This document shows positions 51,971-60,899 of a stretch of 64,000 bases of DNA, one piece after another. The notes under the pieces are model-generated. The model was not told the DNA's origin. It did no database searches and saw nothing but the letters and a program-made list of their open reading frames with translations. The stretch covers positions 2,542,001 to 2,606,000 of the forward strand of contig NZ_CP156674.1 in the NCBI RefSeq assembly GCF_039851965.1. Direction: 5' to 3'. The DNA comes from Pseudalkalibacillus hwajinpoensis. Lineage in GTDB: Bacteria; Bacillota; Bacilli; Bacillales; Guptibacillaceae. Numbering within the stretch: position 1 is the stretch's first letter; every line of letters starts with the position of its first letter. The translations under genes and the position numbers were made by a program.

Positions 51971-52891
51971 GTGAGCGTTGCGTTTCTATGCCCAGGGCAG
52001 GGATCACAACAACCAGGAATGCTCCACGATTTACGAGATAACCAGGCAGTGAAGGAAACGTTTGAAGAAGCGAGGGACACCTTAAATGAAAGCGTTATCT
52101 TACTGGATTCTGAAGAAAAATTAAAATCCACTAGAGCTGTTCAACTTAGTTTATTAATAGGGGGTGTTGCATCCGGTAGACTTTTCGAAACAGAAGGAGC
52201 ACTCCCTGACATGGTAGCTGGTCATTCAGTAGGGGCTTTTACTGCTGCGGTACTAGCGGGTGTGATTAGTTTTCGTGATGCCATTTCGGTTGTGAAAGAG
52301 CGTGGGGAATTGATGGAGAAAGCTTATCCTCACGATTATGGAATGGGGGTTGTTGTCGGTCTAACGAAGTCTAAGCTGGAAGAGATTCTTTTAAGAGTTT
52401 CAGATCATCCTGTTTACCTTGCAAACCTGAATTCACCTGATCAGATCACCATTTCAGGATCGAGGACAGGGATACAACTGGTGTTGGAAATGGCAGCAGC
52501 TGATGGGGCAAGAAAAGCTGAGTTCTTGAATGTCAGTGTTCCCTCGCATTGTCCATTGCTAGATCCTGTGGCCGATTGTCTGTATGAAAGAATGAAGGAG
52601 CTGGCGTTTTGTTCACCAATTATTCCTTATGCAGGCATTCGAAACGCTCGTGCTCTTCGTGATCCAGAGAGTATAAAGAAAGATCTGGCCTTTAGCGTGT
52701 CCAATCCTGTTCGTTGGCATGAGGTAATGACATTGTATTATGAGCTTGGTGTCAGATTATTCATAGAATTGCCCCCTGGTCGTGTGTTAAGTGATTTCGC
52801 GGATAGGGCGTTTCCAGATGCACGCTCTTTAGCTGTTTCTGAAAGTGGTATGAAAACAGCTCGAATTCTAATGGAACGTTACCGGAAGTAG
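51971..52891 (+). CDS. mdcH: Malonate decarboxylase epsilon subunit (malonyl-CoA:ACP transferase)
   Basis: 306 residues from GTG 51971, preferred to a start at 51935 because AAAAAGGAGG lies 8 bases upstream and the acyltransferase fold begins there (VAFLCPGQGSQQPGML). The nucleophile elbow is GHSVGAF with Ser near residue 84; the catalytic His is in VPSHCPLL. It loads malonyl onto the carrier subunit to start the catalytic cycle. Confidence 0.92.
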   Translation: MSVAFLCPGQGSQQPGMLHDLRDNQAVKETFEEARDTLNESVILLDSEEKLKSTRAVQLSLLIGGVASGRLFETEGALPDMVAGHSVGAFTAAVLAGVISFRDAISVVKERGELMEKAYPHDYGMGVVVGLTKSKLEEILLRVSDHPVYLANLNSPDQITISGSRTGIQLVLEMAAADGARKAEFLNVSVPSHCPLLDPVADCLYERMKELAFCSPIIPYAGIRNARALRDPESIKKDLAFSVSNPVRWHEVMTLYYELGVRLFIELPPGRVLSDFADRAFPDARSLAVSESGMKTARILMERYRK

Positions 52892-52920
52892 ACAAAAAAT
52901 GATTGGAAGGAAGTGTTGTA

Positions 52921-54570
52921 ATGCTTGGAGTACAATCAAAGAAATCATGGAAAACCAGACGAGATGCAAAGGCTAAACGTATTGAAAATGTAGGAGGGTT
53001 CGTTTCAGGAAAGGTGATTCCAACCGATAAAATAGTGGAAGCACTAGAAGGACTAATAGCGCCTGGAGATCGGGTGGTCCTAGAGGGAAACAATCAAAAG
53101 CAGGCTTCTTTCCTTTCGGCTGCCCTGAGTGAAGTGAATTCTGAAAAGGTTAGCAACCTCCATATGATTATGTCGAGTATTTCGCGTCCGGAGCATCTTG
53201 ATATTTTTGAAAAAGGTATTGCGCAAAAGATTGATTTCTCTTATGCAGGTCCGCAAAGCTTACGGATGGCACAAATGCTTGAAGATGGAAAAATCACTAT
53301 GGGTGACATCCATACGTATCTGGAATTATACAGTCGTCTATTCGTAGATTTAATTCCTTCAATTGCGTTAGTGGCAGCTGAGAAGGCAGATGAAGAGGGG
53401 AATCTCTATACAGGTCCGAATACGGAAGAAACCCCAACTCTAGTCGAAGCGGCAGCTTTTCGGGATGGGATCGTCATTGCTCAGGTTAATGAAGTGACGG
53501 ATGATCTACCACGGGTGGATATACCGGGTTCATGGGTGGATTTTGTTGTAGTAGCTGACAAGCCTTTTCAGCTTGAGCCGCTTTTCACAAGAGATCCTCG
53601 TCATATTTCTGAGCTCCAAATTCTTATGGCGATGATGACGATAAGAGGTGTATACGAACGGCATCAGGTTCAATCACTCAATCATGGGATTGGCTATAAC
53701 ACAGCAGCGATTGAGCTATTATTGCCAACGTATGGTGATTCGCTTGGCTTAAAGGGAAAGATCTGCAAGCACTGGGCATTGAATCCACATCCAACGATGA
53801 TTCCAGCCATTGAGAGCGGTTGGGTAGATAGTATTCATTGTTTCGGTGGAGAAGTTGGAATGGAAAAGTACATAGCAGCGCGTCCTGACGTCTTTTTTAC
53901 GGGAAAAGATGGAAGCTTACGCTCGAATCGCACCCTTTCTCAGCTTGCTGGTCAATATGCAGTGGATCTCTTTGTTGGTTCCACTCTACAGATCGATCCT
54001 TTAGGAAATTCCTCAACGGTCACATCTGGAAGGCTCGCTGGATTCGGAGGTGCACCGAATATGGGACACGACCCAAGAGGAAGAAGGCATTCGACTCCGG
54101 CATGGTTAAATATGATGACGGAAGATGACCCTCTTGCAAGAGGTAAAAAGCTTGTCGTTCAAGTTGTGGAAACCTTCCAGTCTAGTAACACTCCTGTATT
54201 CATTGAATCGCTCGATGCAATTGATGTGGGGAGAGAGGCCGAGCTAGCGACCACACCTGTCATGATTTATGGAGACGACGTTACCCATATCGTTACAGAA
54301 GAAGGCATTGCTTATTTGTATAAAGCGCGAAGCATGGAGGAGAGAAAAGAAGCGATTGCTGCTATTGCCGGTGTCACATCTGTTGGCTTAAGTCACAGCA
54401 CTAAACGAACGGATAAGCTAAGAAAAGAGGGACTGATTGCTTTACCACAGGATCTTAAGATCCGCAGGACCGATGCAAAACGCTCCTTGCTTGCTGCTAA
54501 AAGTGTAGAAGAGCTTGTTGAATGGTCCGATGGCTTATATGAACCACCACAAAAGTTTCGAAACTGGTAA
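52921..54570 (+). CDS. mdcA: Malonate decarboxylase alpha subunit (acetyl-ACP:malonate ACP transferase)
   Basis: 549 residues from ATG 52921; ATG 52903 belongs to the upstream spacer and GGAAGGAAG precedes 52921. Starts SWKTRRDAKAKRIENVGGFV; GDRVVLEGNNQKQASFL near residue 48 and GGAPNMGHDPRGRRHSTPAW near 378 are family hallmarks. It exchanges acetyl for malonyl on the carrier thiol in each cycle. Confidence 0.95.
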   Translation: MLGVQSKKSWKTRRDAKAKRIENVGGFVSGKVIPTDKIVEALEGLIAPGDRVVLEGNNQKQASFLSAALSEVNSEKVSNLHMIMSSISRPEHLDIFEKGIAQKIDFSYAGPQSLRMAQMLEDGKITMGDIHTYLELYSRLFVDLIPSIALVAAEKADEEGNLYTGPNTEETPTLVEAAAFRDGIVIAQVNEVTDDLPRVDIPGSWVDFVVVADKPFQLEPLFTRDPRHISELQILMAMMTIRGVYERHQVQSLNHGIGYNTAAIELLLPTYGDSLGLKGKICKHWALNPHPTMIPAIESGWVDSIHCFGGEVGMEKYIAARPDVFFTGKDGSLRSNRTLSQLAGQYAVDLFVGSTLQIDPLGNSSTVTSGRLAGFGGAPNMGHDPRGRRHSTPAWLNMMTEDDPLARGKKLVVQVVETFQSSNTPVFIESLDAIDVGREAELATTPVMIYGDDVTHIVTEEGIAYLYKARSMEERKEAIAAIAGVTSVGLSHSTKRTDKLRKEGLIALPQDLKIRRTDAKRSLLAAKSVEELVEWSDGLYEPPQKFRNW

Positions 54571-54584
54571 GGGAGGAGCTTAAG

Positions 54585-55442
54585 ATGGACGATAAGACAA
54601 TCGCTAATGTTGCTGTTGAATCTCTAATAGAGGAAGCAGAACTCACGCCGAAGCCAGGGCTTGTCGACAGACTTGATAATGGGGCACATGACGATCTGGA
54701 TCTTCCTTTAATGATTAAATCAGCTACATCCTTAAGAGGTACTTTCCGGGAGATGGCTCGTGTCACTCATTTACAGGACCCAACTCAATCGATGAGAGAA
54801 GAAATTGCCAAAATAGGTCGCCAAGGTGAGCTCGTGATGTTACAGGCTACTAATGGTACGAATACGCATAAAGGGGCCATTTGGGCTCTGGGTCTCCTAG
54901 TAGCGAGCACCTCTGCTCTAGGACAGGATGCAACTGATCGAGGGATGGCTGCTACTGCGGGTAAGATTGCTCGTTTTTCAGATCGACATGCACCAGGAGG
55001 GAATTCAAATGGTAATCGTGTTATGAAAAAGTATGGTGTGCCCGGTGCGAGAGGTGAAGCCGAGCAGGGCTTTCCTCACGTAGTTAACATTGGATTACCT
55101 GTTTTAAGGAAGGGACGTGAGCAGGGCGTATCTGAAACCCATGCAAGATTGAACGCATTAATCGCACTCATTGCTTCTCTTGATGATACGTGTATTCTTC
55201 ACCGTGGAGGAGCTAAAGCCTTATTGGATGCTAAGAAGAAAGCGGGAATCATTGTAAAACATGGTGGTGTGTCCACGAAAAATGGATGGAGAAGCTTACA
55301 GAAACTGAATCAATCCTTGCTAGGATATAATGCGTCACCTGGAGGAAGCGCGGATTTGTTAGCGGCAACGTTGTTTTTAGACAAAGTGGAACAGTTAAAT
55401 AGGAAGAAGTCAGGTATGAGAAGCATGATACCCACTTATTAA
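54585..55442 (+). CDS. mdcB: Triphosphoribosyl-dephospho-CoA synthase
   Basis: 285 residues. EEAELTPKPGLVDRLDNGAH near residue 14 and GTNTHKGAIWALGLL near 86 are the CitG/MdcB signatures. It makes the 2'-(5''-triphosphoribosyl)-3'-dephospho-CoA precursor of the prosthetic group later attached by MdcG. GGGAGGAG precedes ATG 54585, 14 bases after mdcA. Confidence 0.94.
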   Translation: MDDKTIANVAVESLIEEAELTPKPGLVDRLDNGAHDDLDLPLMIKSATSLRGTFREMARVTHLQDPTQSMREEIAKIGRQGELVMLQATNGTNTHKGAIWALGLLVASTSALGQDATDRGMAATAGKIARFSDRHAPGGNSNGNRVMKKYGVPGARGEAEQGFPHVVNIGLPVLRKGREQGVSETHARLNALIALIASLDDTCILHRGGAKALLDAKKKAGIIVKHGGVSTKNGWRSLQKLNQSLLGYNASPGGSADLLAATLFLDKVEQLNRKKSGMRSMIPTY

Positions 55443-55460
55443 AAAGCTGGAGGTGCAAGA

Positions 55461-55784
55461 ATGGAAACGTTAATCTTTGAATTTCCTGCTAGTCAAACAC
55501 TCAGCCATCGCGCGCATGTTGGAGTCGTTGGATCAGGTGACCTCGAAATTTTATTTGATCCATCTATTGATGCTAAGACAACTGTGAGTATTCGTACAGG
55601 TTCAACCGGATTTCAGGAAACATGGGAAAAGGTACTGGGACGCTTTTTTAGTCAAAATGATGTAGCTGCTACGATCAAAATCAATGATTTCGGTGCCACA
55701 CCAGGGGTCGTATCTATGAGGTTAGCTCAAGCATTGGAGGTGAGTCAGAATGGCAGTCAAGATACTGAAGCAAAGCTTCGTTGA
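55461..55784 (+). CDS. mdcC: Malonate decarboxylase carrier (delta) subunit
   Basis: 107 residues. VGVVGSGDLEILFD near residue 23 carries the serine expected to hold the phosphoribosyl-dephospho-CoA arm, and the C-terminal NDFGATPGVVSMRLAQALE is conserved. TGGAGGTG precedes ATG 55461. Its last 35 bases overlap mdcDE. Confidence 0.92.
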   Translation: METLIFEFPASQTLSHRAHVGVVGSGDLEILFDPSIDAKTTVSIRTGSTGFQETWEKVLGRFFSQNDVAATIKINDFGATPGVVSMRLAQALEVSQNGSQDTEAKLR

Positions 55785-57432
55785 GTTAAATGCAAGAGGT
55801 CGGGCTGAGACTATTCTTGATGATGGCACGTTTAGAGAACTGCTTAGTCCTTTCGATGGGATTGAATCCCCTCACCTTGAGAAGCAGGGGATTGTCCCGC
55901 AGTGTGATGATGGTGTCATTGTTGGGCGCGGGACTATTGCGGGTGAGCCGGCTGTAGTTGTATCGATTGAAGGAAATTTCCAGGGCGGTGGAATCGGTGA
56001 GGTATCAGGAGCGAAAATTGCCGCTGCTTTTGAGTTAGCGCTTCGTGATAATAAACAGGGGATTCGTGTGCGTCCGGTTCTCTTGTTTGATACGGGCGGC
56101 GTACGTCTGCAGGAAGCGAATTATGGATTGTTGTCTATTTCCGAAATTGGGTCGGCTATTGTGGCGCTGAGACAATATGTCCCGGTTGTTGGCGTTATTC
56201 CTGGAAAAATCGGTTCCTTCGGAGGGATGTCTATTACAGCTGGATTGTGTCATACATTAATTATGACGCGGGAAGCGCGGATTGGGTTAAATGGACCTGA
56301 GGTTATCGAGCAAGAGGCAGGCATCGAAGAGATTGACTCAGCTGATCGACAGTTAATCTGGGGAATGATTGGCGGGGAACAGCGGGTCGAGTCAGGTCTA
56401 GCGGATCATTTAGTGGAAGACGATATTTCGACTATAAAAGAGCATGTCCATCTAGCTTTCTCAAAAGAAGAGAAAGAAATGCCACGAAGTGCTAAGATTG
56501 AGCTATTTGAACGGTTTCTAAACTCTTTTGATCCTCAACAATCAGTTGGTCCAGCGGATGTTAGAAAGAGGTGGAATGAGAAGAGTTTTGAGTCAAGGGC
56601 GGTTAAGGAAAAAGGAAACCTTACTACCAGTAGAGGTCATATATGGTTTAAAGCCTTAACAGATGCTACGGACACTTCAAGTCAAGCCGAGGTTCCGTCT
56701 GTACTGTGCAAAGATCATGAGTTAAACGGAAAGATGGTTCGTTTTATTTCAGTCGTGCCGAATGAAAATGGACGATTCCCTAGAGCCAGAAAAGGCGAAG
56801 TAGGAATCGAGGAAGGGTGGACTATTGCCAGATACATTCATGAGGCGATTGAGGAGGATACTGGAGGTGAACCACGAGCGATTGTTGCGGTTATCGATGT
56901 ACCCAGTCAAGCCTATGGTTATAAGGAAGAGCTTCTTGGGCTTCACCAATCCTGTGCAGCAGCTGTTAATGCCTATGCTACTGCTCGAAATTTGGGGCAT
57001 CCTGTTGTAAGCTTTATCGTTGGGAATGCCATTTCCGGAGCTTTTCTATCACACGGCATGCAAGCGAATCGATTAGTTACACTTAATGATGAAGGTGTAA
57101 ACGTCCATGTGATGTCGAAGCAATCAGCGGCACGTATCACGAGACGTTCCATTAGTGAACTGGAAGAAGCGACAAAGAAGGTTCCTTCTATGGCTTATGA
57201 CATTCGTTCATTCTCAACATTAGGTGCTCTTCATGACTTAATTGATGGGGTGAACGCTGATCATCCTGGAGAAGAAGATATTGCTCTAGTCAAAGACAGG
57301 CTCGAACAGGCGATCATCGATGCAAGACTTGGACCAAATGATTTAAGTAATCGTCTAACTTCATCGGAAGCGATCAGTGGTGGACGAAAGGCTTCTATTG
57401 AAGTAAGGGAAAAGATGAAGGAACAATGGTAA
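55750..57432 (+). CDS. mdcDE: Malonate decarboxylase beta-gamma fusion
   Basis: 560 residues. The N-terminal part (1-260) is the beta carboxyltransferase-like subunit: GTIAGEPAVVVSIEGNFQGG then LLFDTGGVRLQEANYGLLSI. The C-terminal part (about 320-560) is gamma: VIDVPSQAYGYKEELLGLHQ then GNAISGAFLSHGMQANRLV. In many bacteria these are two genes (mdcD and mdcE); here they form one chain joined by a charged linker around residues 270-310. It decarboxylates malonyl-ACP to acetyl-ACP without biotin. GGAGGTG precedes ATG 55750. Confidence 0.92.
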   Translation: MAVKILKQSFVELNARGRAETILDDGTFRELLSPFDGIESPHLEKQGIVPQCDDGVIVGRGTIAGEPAVVVSIEGNFQGGGIGEVSGAKIAAAFELALRDNKQGIRVRPVLLFDTGGVRLQEANYGLLSISEIGSAIVALRQYVPVVGVIPGKIGSFGGMSITAGLCHTLIMTREARIGLNGPEVIEQEAGIEEIDSADRQLIWGMIGGEQRVESGLADHLVEDDISTIKEHVHLAFSKEEKEMPRSAKIELFERFLNSFDPQQSVGPADVRKRWNEKSFESRAVKEKGNLTTSRGHIWFKALTDATDTSSQAEVPSVLCKDHELNGKMVRFISVVPNENGRFPRARKGEVGIEEGWTIARYIHEAIEEDTGGEPRAIVAVIDVPSQAYGYKEELLGLHQSCAAAVNAYATARNLGHPVVSFIVGNAISGAFLSHGMQANRLVTLNDEGVNVHVMSKQSAARITRRSISELEEATKKVPSMAYDIRSFSTLGALHDLIDGVNADHPGEEDIALVKDRLEQAIIDARLGPNDLSNRLTSSEAISGGRKASIEVREKMKEQW

Positions 57433-58043
57433 TCGTACTACCTCATGATTTATTACGAATCAGTAGTGTTAATGATTTATTAGAGGAAGAAGGCCCGGCA
57501 TGGGTAAGTGATTTTTTGCTTCGCGCTCCTTTTGTAGTCGTAAGAAGAGCACTCATTAATGAGGGGCTAATCCCAGTTGGCATTAGGGGGGAAGCACGTA
57601 ATCAGCGACATGCTTCCTTACTTGCAGAACAAAAGATACTGGAACGGATCACGCCAGAACAACTTGCTCAGGGAATTGGTTGGAAGAAGTATAGTAGGTT
57701 TAGAGAATTACCTGCTCTTCAATCACTTGATTTAGTAGAGGGTTTATTTGCTTCCTATAACCTTTCATGGGGACCGACCGGTAGTGTTGGATTTGAGCTT
57801 GCAAGCGGAGTAGCGACAGCAAGTAAGTCTAGTGATTTGGATATTGTCATTAGGGAACCAGAGGGATTATCCAAAGCGATTAGTAAAGAATTAACAACTG
57901 AGTTAAAGAAGGCACCCTGTCACATTGATGTTCAAGTTGAAACAAGGTATGGAGCGGTTGCTTTATTGGAAGTAGCAAGTGGAGGGTCTACTATTTTAAT
58001 TAAGAGGGATAAAGGACCGGAATTGATTGAGAATGTGTTTTAG
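57426..58043 (+). CDS. mdcG: Phosphoribosyl-dephospho-CoA transferase
   Basis: 205 residues. HDLLRISSVNDLL at the start, FVVVRRALINEGLIPVGIRG near residue 35 and RNQRHASLLAEQKILERI near 58. It transfers the prosthetic group onto the MdcC serine. ATG 57426 overlaps the end of mdcDE by 7 bases (ATGGTAA), so expression is coupled. Last gene of the operon. Confidence 0.92.
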   Translation: MVIVLPHDLLRISSVNDLLEEEGPAWVSDFLLRAPFVVVRRALINEGLIPVGIRGEARNQRHASLLAEQKILERITPEQLAQGIGWKKYSRFRELPALQSLDLVEGLFASYNLSWGPTGSVGFELASGVATASKSSDLDIVIREPEGLSKAISKELTTELKKAPCHIDVQVETRYGAVALLEVASGGSTILIKRDKGPELIENVF

Positions 58044-58078
58044 AGTTGGAATAGCGATGCATTTATAGAGCGATTAAT

Positions 58079-58120
58079 AAAACAAACTCACCAGGATACC
58101 ATGGGTGAGTTTGTTTTGTA
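58079..58120 (+). terminator. Terminator of the mdc operon
   Basis: AAACAAACTCACC / GGTGAGTTTGTTT, a 13 to 14 bp stem with an 11-base loop and a T tail, 35 bases after the mdcG stop. Confidence 0.85.
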
Positions 58121-58147
58121 ATTTAATTGTAGATCGACTTTAAGCTC

Positions 58148-58898
58148 TTAATAAAACACAGGTTTTCTCTTCTCAAGAAATGCATTTATTCCTTCATTTC
58201 CACTCTTGTAACGGTTCGCCGCGAAATTGATAATGATTCATCCTTTAGCTGTTGTTCAAGCGTACTATCAAAGCTATTATTTATCAATTCCAAAAGCCTC
58301 CATTGCCCCTTCTGATAAAGAACGACCAATGGTTTCGGTGTACTCCTTTAATTCATCTGGATTAACTACCTGGTTCACTAATCCTAGCTCTTTCGCATAT
58401 GTTGCATCCACTACAGAGTTTAGAATCATTAATTCAAGTGCTTTTTTAGTTCCAATGAGATTCTCGGTAAGAAATAGGTTGACCCCCCATCAGGAGTTAA
58501 ACCAGCTTTCGTATAGGCCAACGTGAATTTTGAGTTTGTTGTAGCATAGGTTAAGTCTGTCCAACAAGCAAGACTCATGCCAGCCCCTGCAGCAGTGCCG
58601 TTAACTACAGCAATCACAACCTTTTGGATAGTAACGAAATGGTTGGTAACTTGAAGTAAGTATTTATCAATTTGATCTTCCTGGTCATTAAAAGACTTTA
58701 ATTCTCCTCCTACTGAAAAGTGCTTTCCGCTCCCGGTTAGTACAACCACTCTAATATCTTCATCTAGTTCCATCGAGTTTGCTGGTTTTCAAGTTCCTGG
58801 GCAATTTCTAGTGTGATCGCATTTCCTGATTCAGAACAGTTCAAAAAAATCCAACCTATATGATTTTGTTTATGTATTAAAACTTGAGGATCTGCCAT
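58148..58898 (-). pseudogene. Enoyl-CoA hydratase/isomerase, several frameshifts
   Basis: From ATG 58898 the pieces join as ADPQVLIHKQNHIGWIFLNC, a shift near 58775, ELDEDIRVVVLTGSGKHFSV then GGELKSF, NGTAAGAGMSLACW (the second oxyanion loop), a shift near 58470 to NLIGTKKALELMILNSVVDA, a stop near 58283, STLEQQLKDESLS, another shift and finally NFAANRYKSGNEGINAFLEK to TAA 58148. At least four lesions. It had the usual length of about 250 residues. Confidence 0.85.
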
Positions 58899-59095
58899 AT
58901 GTTCACTCTATAGTTAACTTTACCTGGCGTTCGACTGAGCTTAGGGACTATTTCAATTATCGGAACATCACCGAGTTCAGGATGTTCTACGGTATTAAAC
59001 ATTTTCATAAGGATCTTTAACAATTTCTTTAGTGCTCTAAATCATTCGGGGTGGAACACCGTTCTCTCGCAGTGCTATTTGCAGCAATTAGTTTC
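58877..59095 (-). pseudogene. C-terminal remnant of a family III CoA-transferase (CaiB/BaiF)
   Basis: MFNTVEHPELGDVPIIEIVP then KLSRTPGKVN is the usual C-terminus of CaiB/BaiF enzymes; the part before it (LRENGVP, STKEIVKDPYENV) is in another frame with a stop. It overlaps the start of the hydratase pseudogene. On the opposite strand at 59131-59170, DDQVVDTAIYEAV resembles an internal CaiB segment, so part of the gene was probably inverted. Confidence 0.6.
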
Positions 59096-59235
59096 CTAAA
59101 AAACTCTTTCACAAAAGAGAAAAAAAGAGATGACCAGGTAGTTGACACAGCCATTTATGAAGCAGTCATAGTTTGGCACTCAAAAACCTTCTGTATATTG
59201 TTTGTCTTTTGCAATTGAACAAAGGGGTGATGTAA

Positions 59236-59863
59236 GTGGACGCTTATCAATTCATTAAGGAATCTATTATCAAAGGTAATTAGCAAGGATTATAGCCGTG
59301 ATATTCTATACGATAAAAAAAAGATTGAATCTGAAATAATGATAAAGAAAGTGGACAAAGTCTATAGTTTTTTGCGAAAAAGTACGAAAATCAAGATTAA
59401 ACTAGCTGAAGAGCAAATAAAAGAAGTGGTGCGAGAATCCTTACTGCAGAAAGATATAGCACTGATCACATCGGATGTGACATACAAAGATGGTTATGCA
59501 AAGAAAGATCTAGTTAAACTATTTACTGATCTGGCGAATGAACAACAGGTAAACATATGTTTTCCAATTCTTGAAAACCGTGATAAACGTCAACCTGTGG
59601 TTATTACTTTGGAGTCTTATTGGTTCTAATTGATGCACATCACCAACTGCAAAGGCTTTATTTGTACGATAAAGTGGTCCAATTAAATAATGAGGGAGAA
59701 TTTGAGGTGAAGGCAGCTATAAAACCCGAATTATCAAGATAGCTGTCAATCGATGCAAAGCAAGGCGGCTGAATTGGCAAGTGTGACGAAATCTTTAGAA
59801 GACGTTAGTTTGGAAAGAGCGAAAGAAATCGATCAGCAATACGAAGCGGATAAAAGTGGATAG
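59236..59863 (+). pseudogene. Decayed unknown gene
   Basis: GGGGTGATG precedes GTG 59236 (MDAYQFIKES). After a shift near 59264 the frame reads VISKDYSRDILYDKKKIESE and ITSDVTYKDGYAKKDLVKLF up to TAA at 59627-59629; a second shift near 59615 gives LLVLIDAHHQLQRLYLYDKV, then a stop, and the pieces end in SMQSKAAELASVTKSLEDVS to TAG 59861. About 205 residues if joined, soluble, helical. I do not recognise a family. Confidence 0.5.
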
Positions 59864-60030
59864 AAGAACTTGTGACTCGCTGATTTCACCTAGGAAATTA
59901 GTATGATTATAATAATTATATATTTAGTTAATCCGATGTAGTTTATGTAATATTCATCAATAACCATTTATTTCTAATTAGTTATTGTTACAATTGTTAA
60001 TAAATTACTAGAGTTAAGAAGGGAGCAATA

Positions 60031-60234
60031 ATGAAATTATTAAAAGGTAGTACACTCATATCTTTAGGTGCGTTTATTTTGTTAATCTTACTGGATTACT
60101 TTTCTAATAAAGGATTGAATCTATTAGATAATGCTTTTCAAGCTGTATTACTTGGTGTCTTTTTTGCATTTATTACTTGGGCTTTTGATAGTAAAGATTA
60201 TAAGAAAAAAAAGAAAAACTTCGATCAACCATGA
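60031..60234 (+). CDS. Small membrane protein, 67 aa
   Basis: Two hydrophobic segments (GSTLISLGAFILLILLDYF and AFQAVLLGVFFAFITWAF) and a basic tail KKKKKNFDQP. GGGAGCA precedes ATG 60031. A truncated copy with a similar leader is at 47466-47669, so the unit has been duplicated. The stop codon lies in the stem of the following terminator. No known family recognised. Confidence 0.7.
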   Translation: MKLLKGSTLISLGAFILLILLDYFSNKGLNLLDNAFQAVLLGVFFAFITWAFDSKDYKKKKKNFDQP

Positions 60235-60253
60235 GAGGTGATCGAAGTTTTTT
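60214..60253. terminator. Convergent terminator overlapping a stop codon
   Basis: AAAAACTTCGATCA / TGATCGAAGTTTTT, 14-bp stem with a T tail; serves the small gene on the plus strand and the secreted protein on the minus strand. Confidence 0.82.
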
Positions 60254-60258
60254 CTATT

Positions 60259-60899
60259 TTACCAACCCTCCTCCGACCACAAACATGATGTATAGAAATA
60301 CATTATTGTAGCTGCAATTCCAGCTAAATTACCTTTCACACCAACTCTTAGTAGCTTTTTAGCGGCTTTATCATATTCTCCGTCGTAGATCCAAGTGAAA
60401 AATGTTGTCCACCCAGCGATTGAAAAAGTAGCTTTCCATTCATTTGCAATTTTATCTTCAATACAACGGTCTACTGCTGCTGTTTCTTACTGATAGGATT
60501 ATTGAAATCTTTATAATCATTACTAGGAACCATTGGAAGACCAATATCGATTGACTCACCTGTAGTAATTTTATCATCATCATTTGTATTTGCATTGCTA
60601 TTCGCTTGTTGAGCCTCTGTGACTTCCTTTAAATTTTCCAGCTCGGGGCTAGTTCCGTACTTCGCTTCAACTTTTTCGATATCTATACTTATTATATTCC
60701 CTTCTGCATCTTTGGTAGTTGCTTCTTCAAATACAAATTCTAGTTTTTTAGCTAAATCTTTTACATCTTCTTCTGTGAAGTTATTTGCTTCTTCTGATTG
60801 TGCACTTGCGTTTAATGAAAAAGAACCTACAATTAGAATTATTGATAATGTTAAAAGCACCATCCTTGTGAAAAGTTTTTTCAAAACATAATTCCCCAT
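60259..60899 (-). pseudogene. Exported protein with C-terminal Cys-containing hydrophobic domain, frameshifted
   Basis: From ATG 60899 a signal peptide (MVLLTLSIILIVGSFSLNAS, cleavage near ASAQ) and an acidic region run to a stop after NPISKKQQQ. In the other frame the protein goes on as AAVDRCIEDKIANEWKATFS then IAGWTTFF, YDGEYDKAAKKLLRVGVKGN then LAGIAATIMYFYTSCLW to TAA 60259. The length 641 is not a multiple of three, so one base is off near 60480. The joined form of about 213 residues, with a signal peptide, acidic leader and a short domain holding two cysteines, recalls processed secreted peptides (bacteriocin-like), but I know no family. Confidence 0.5.
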
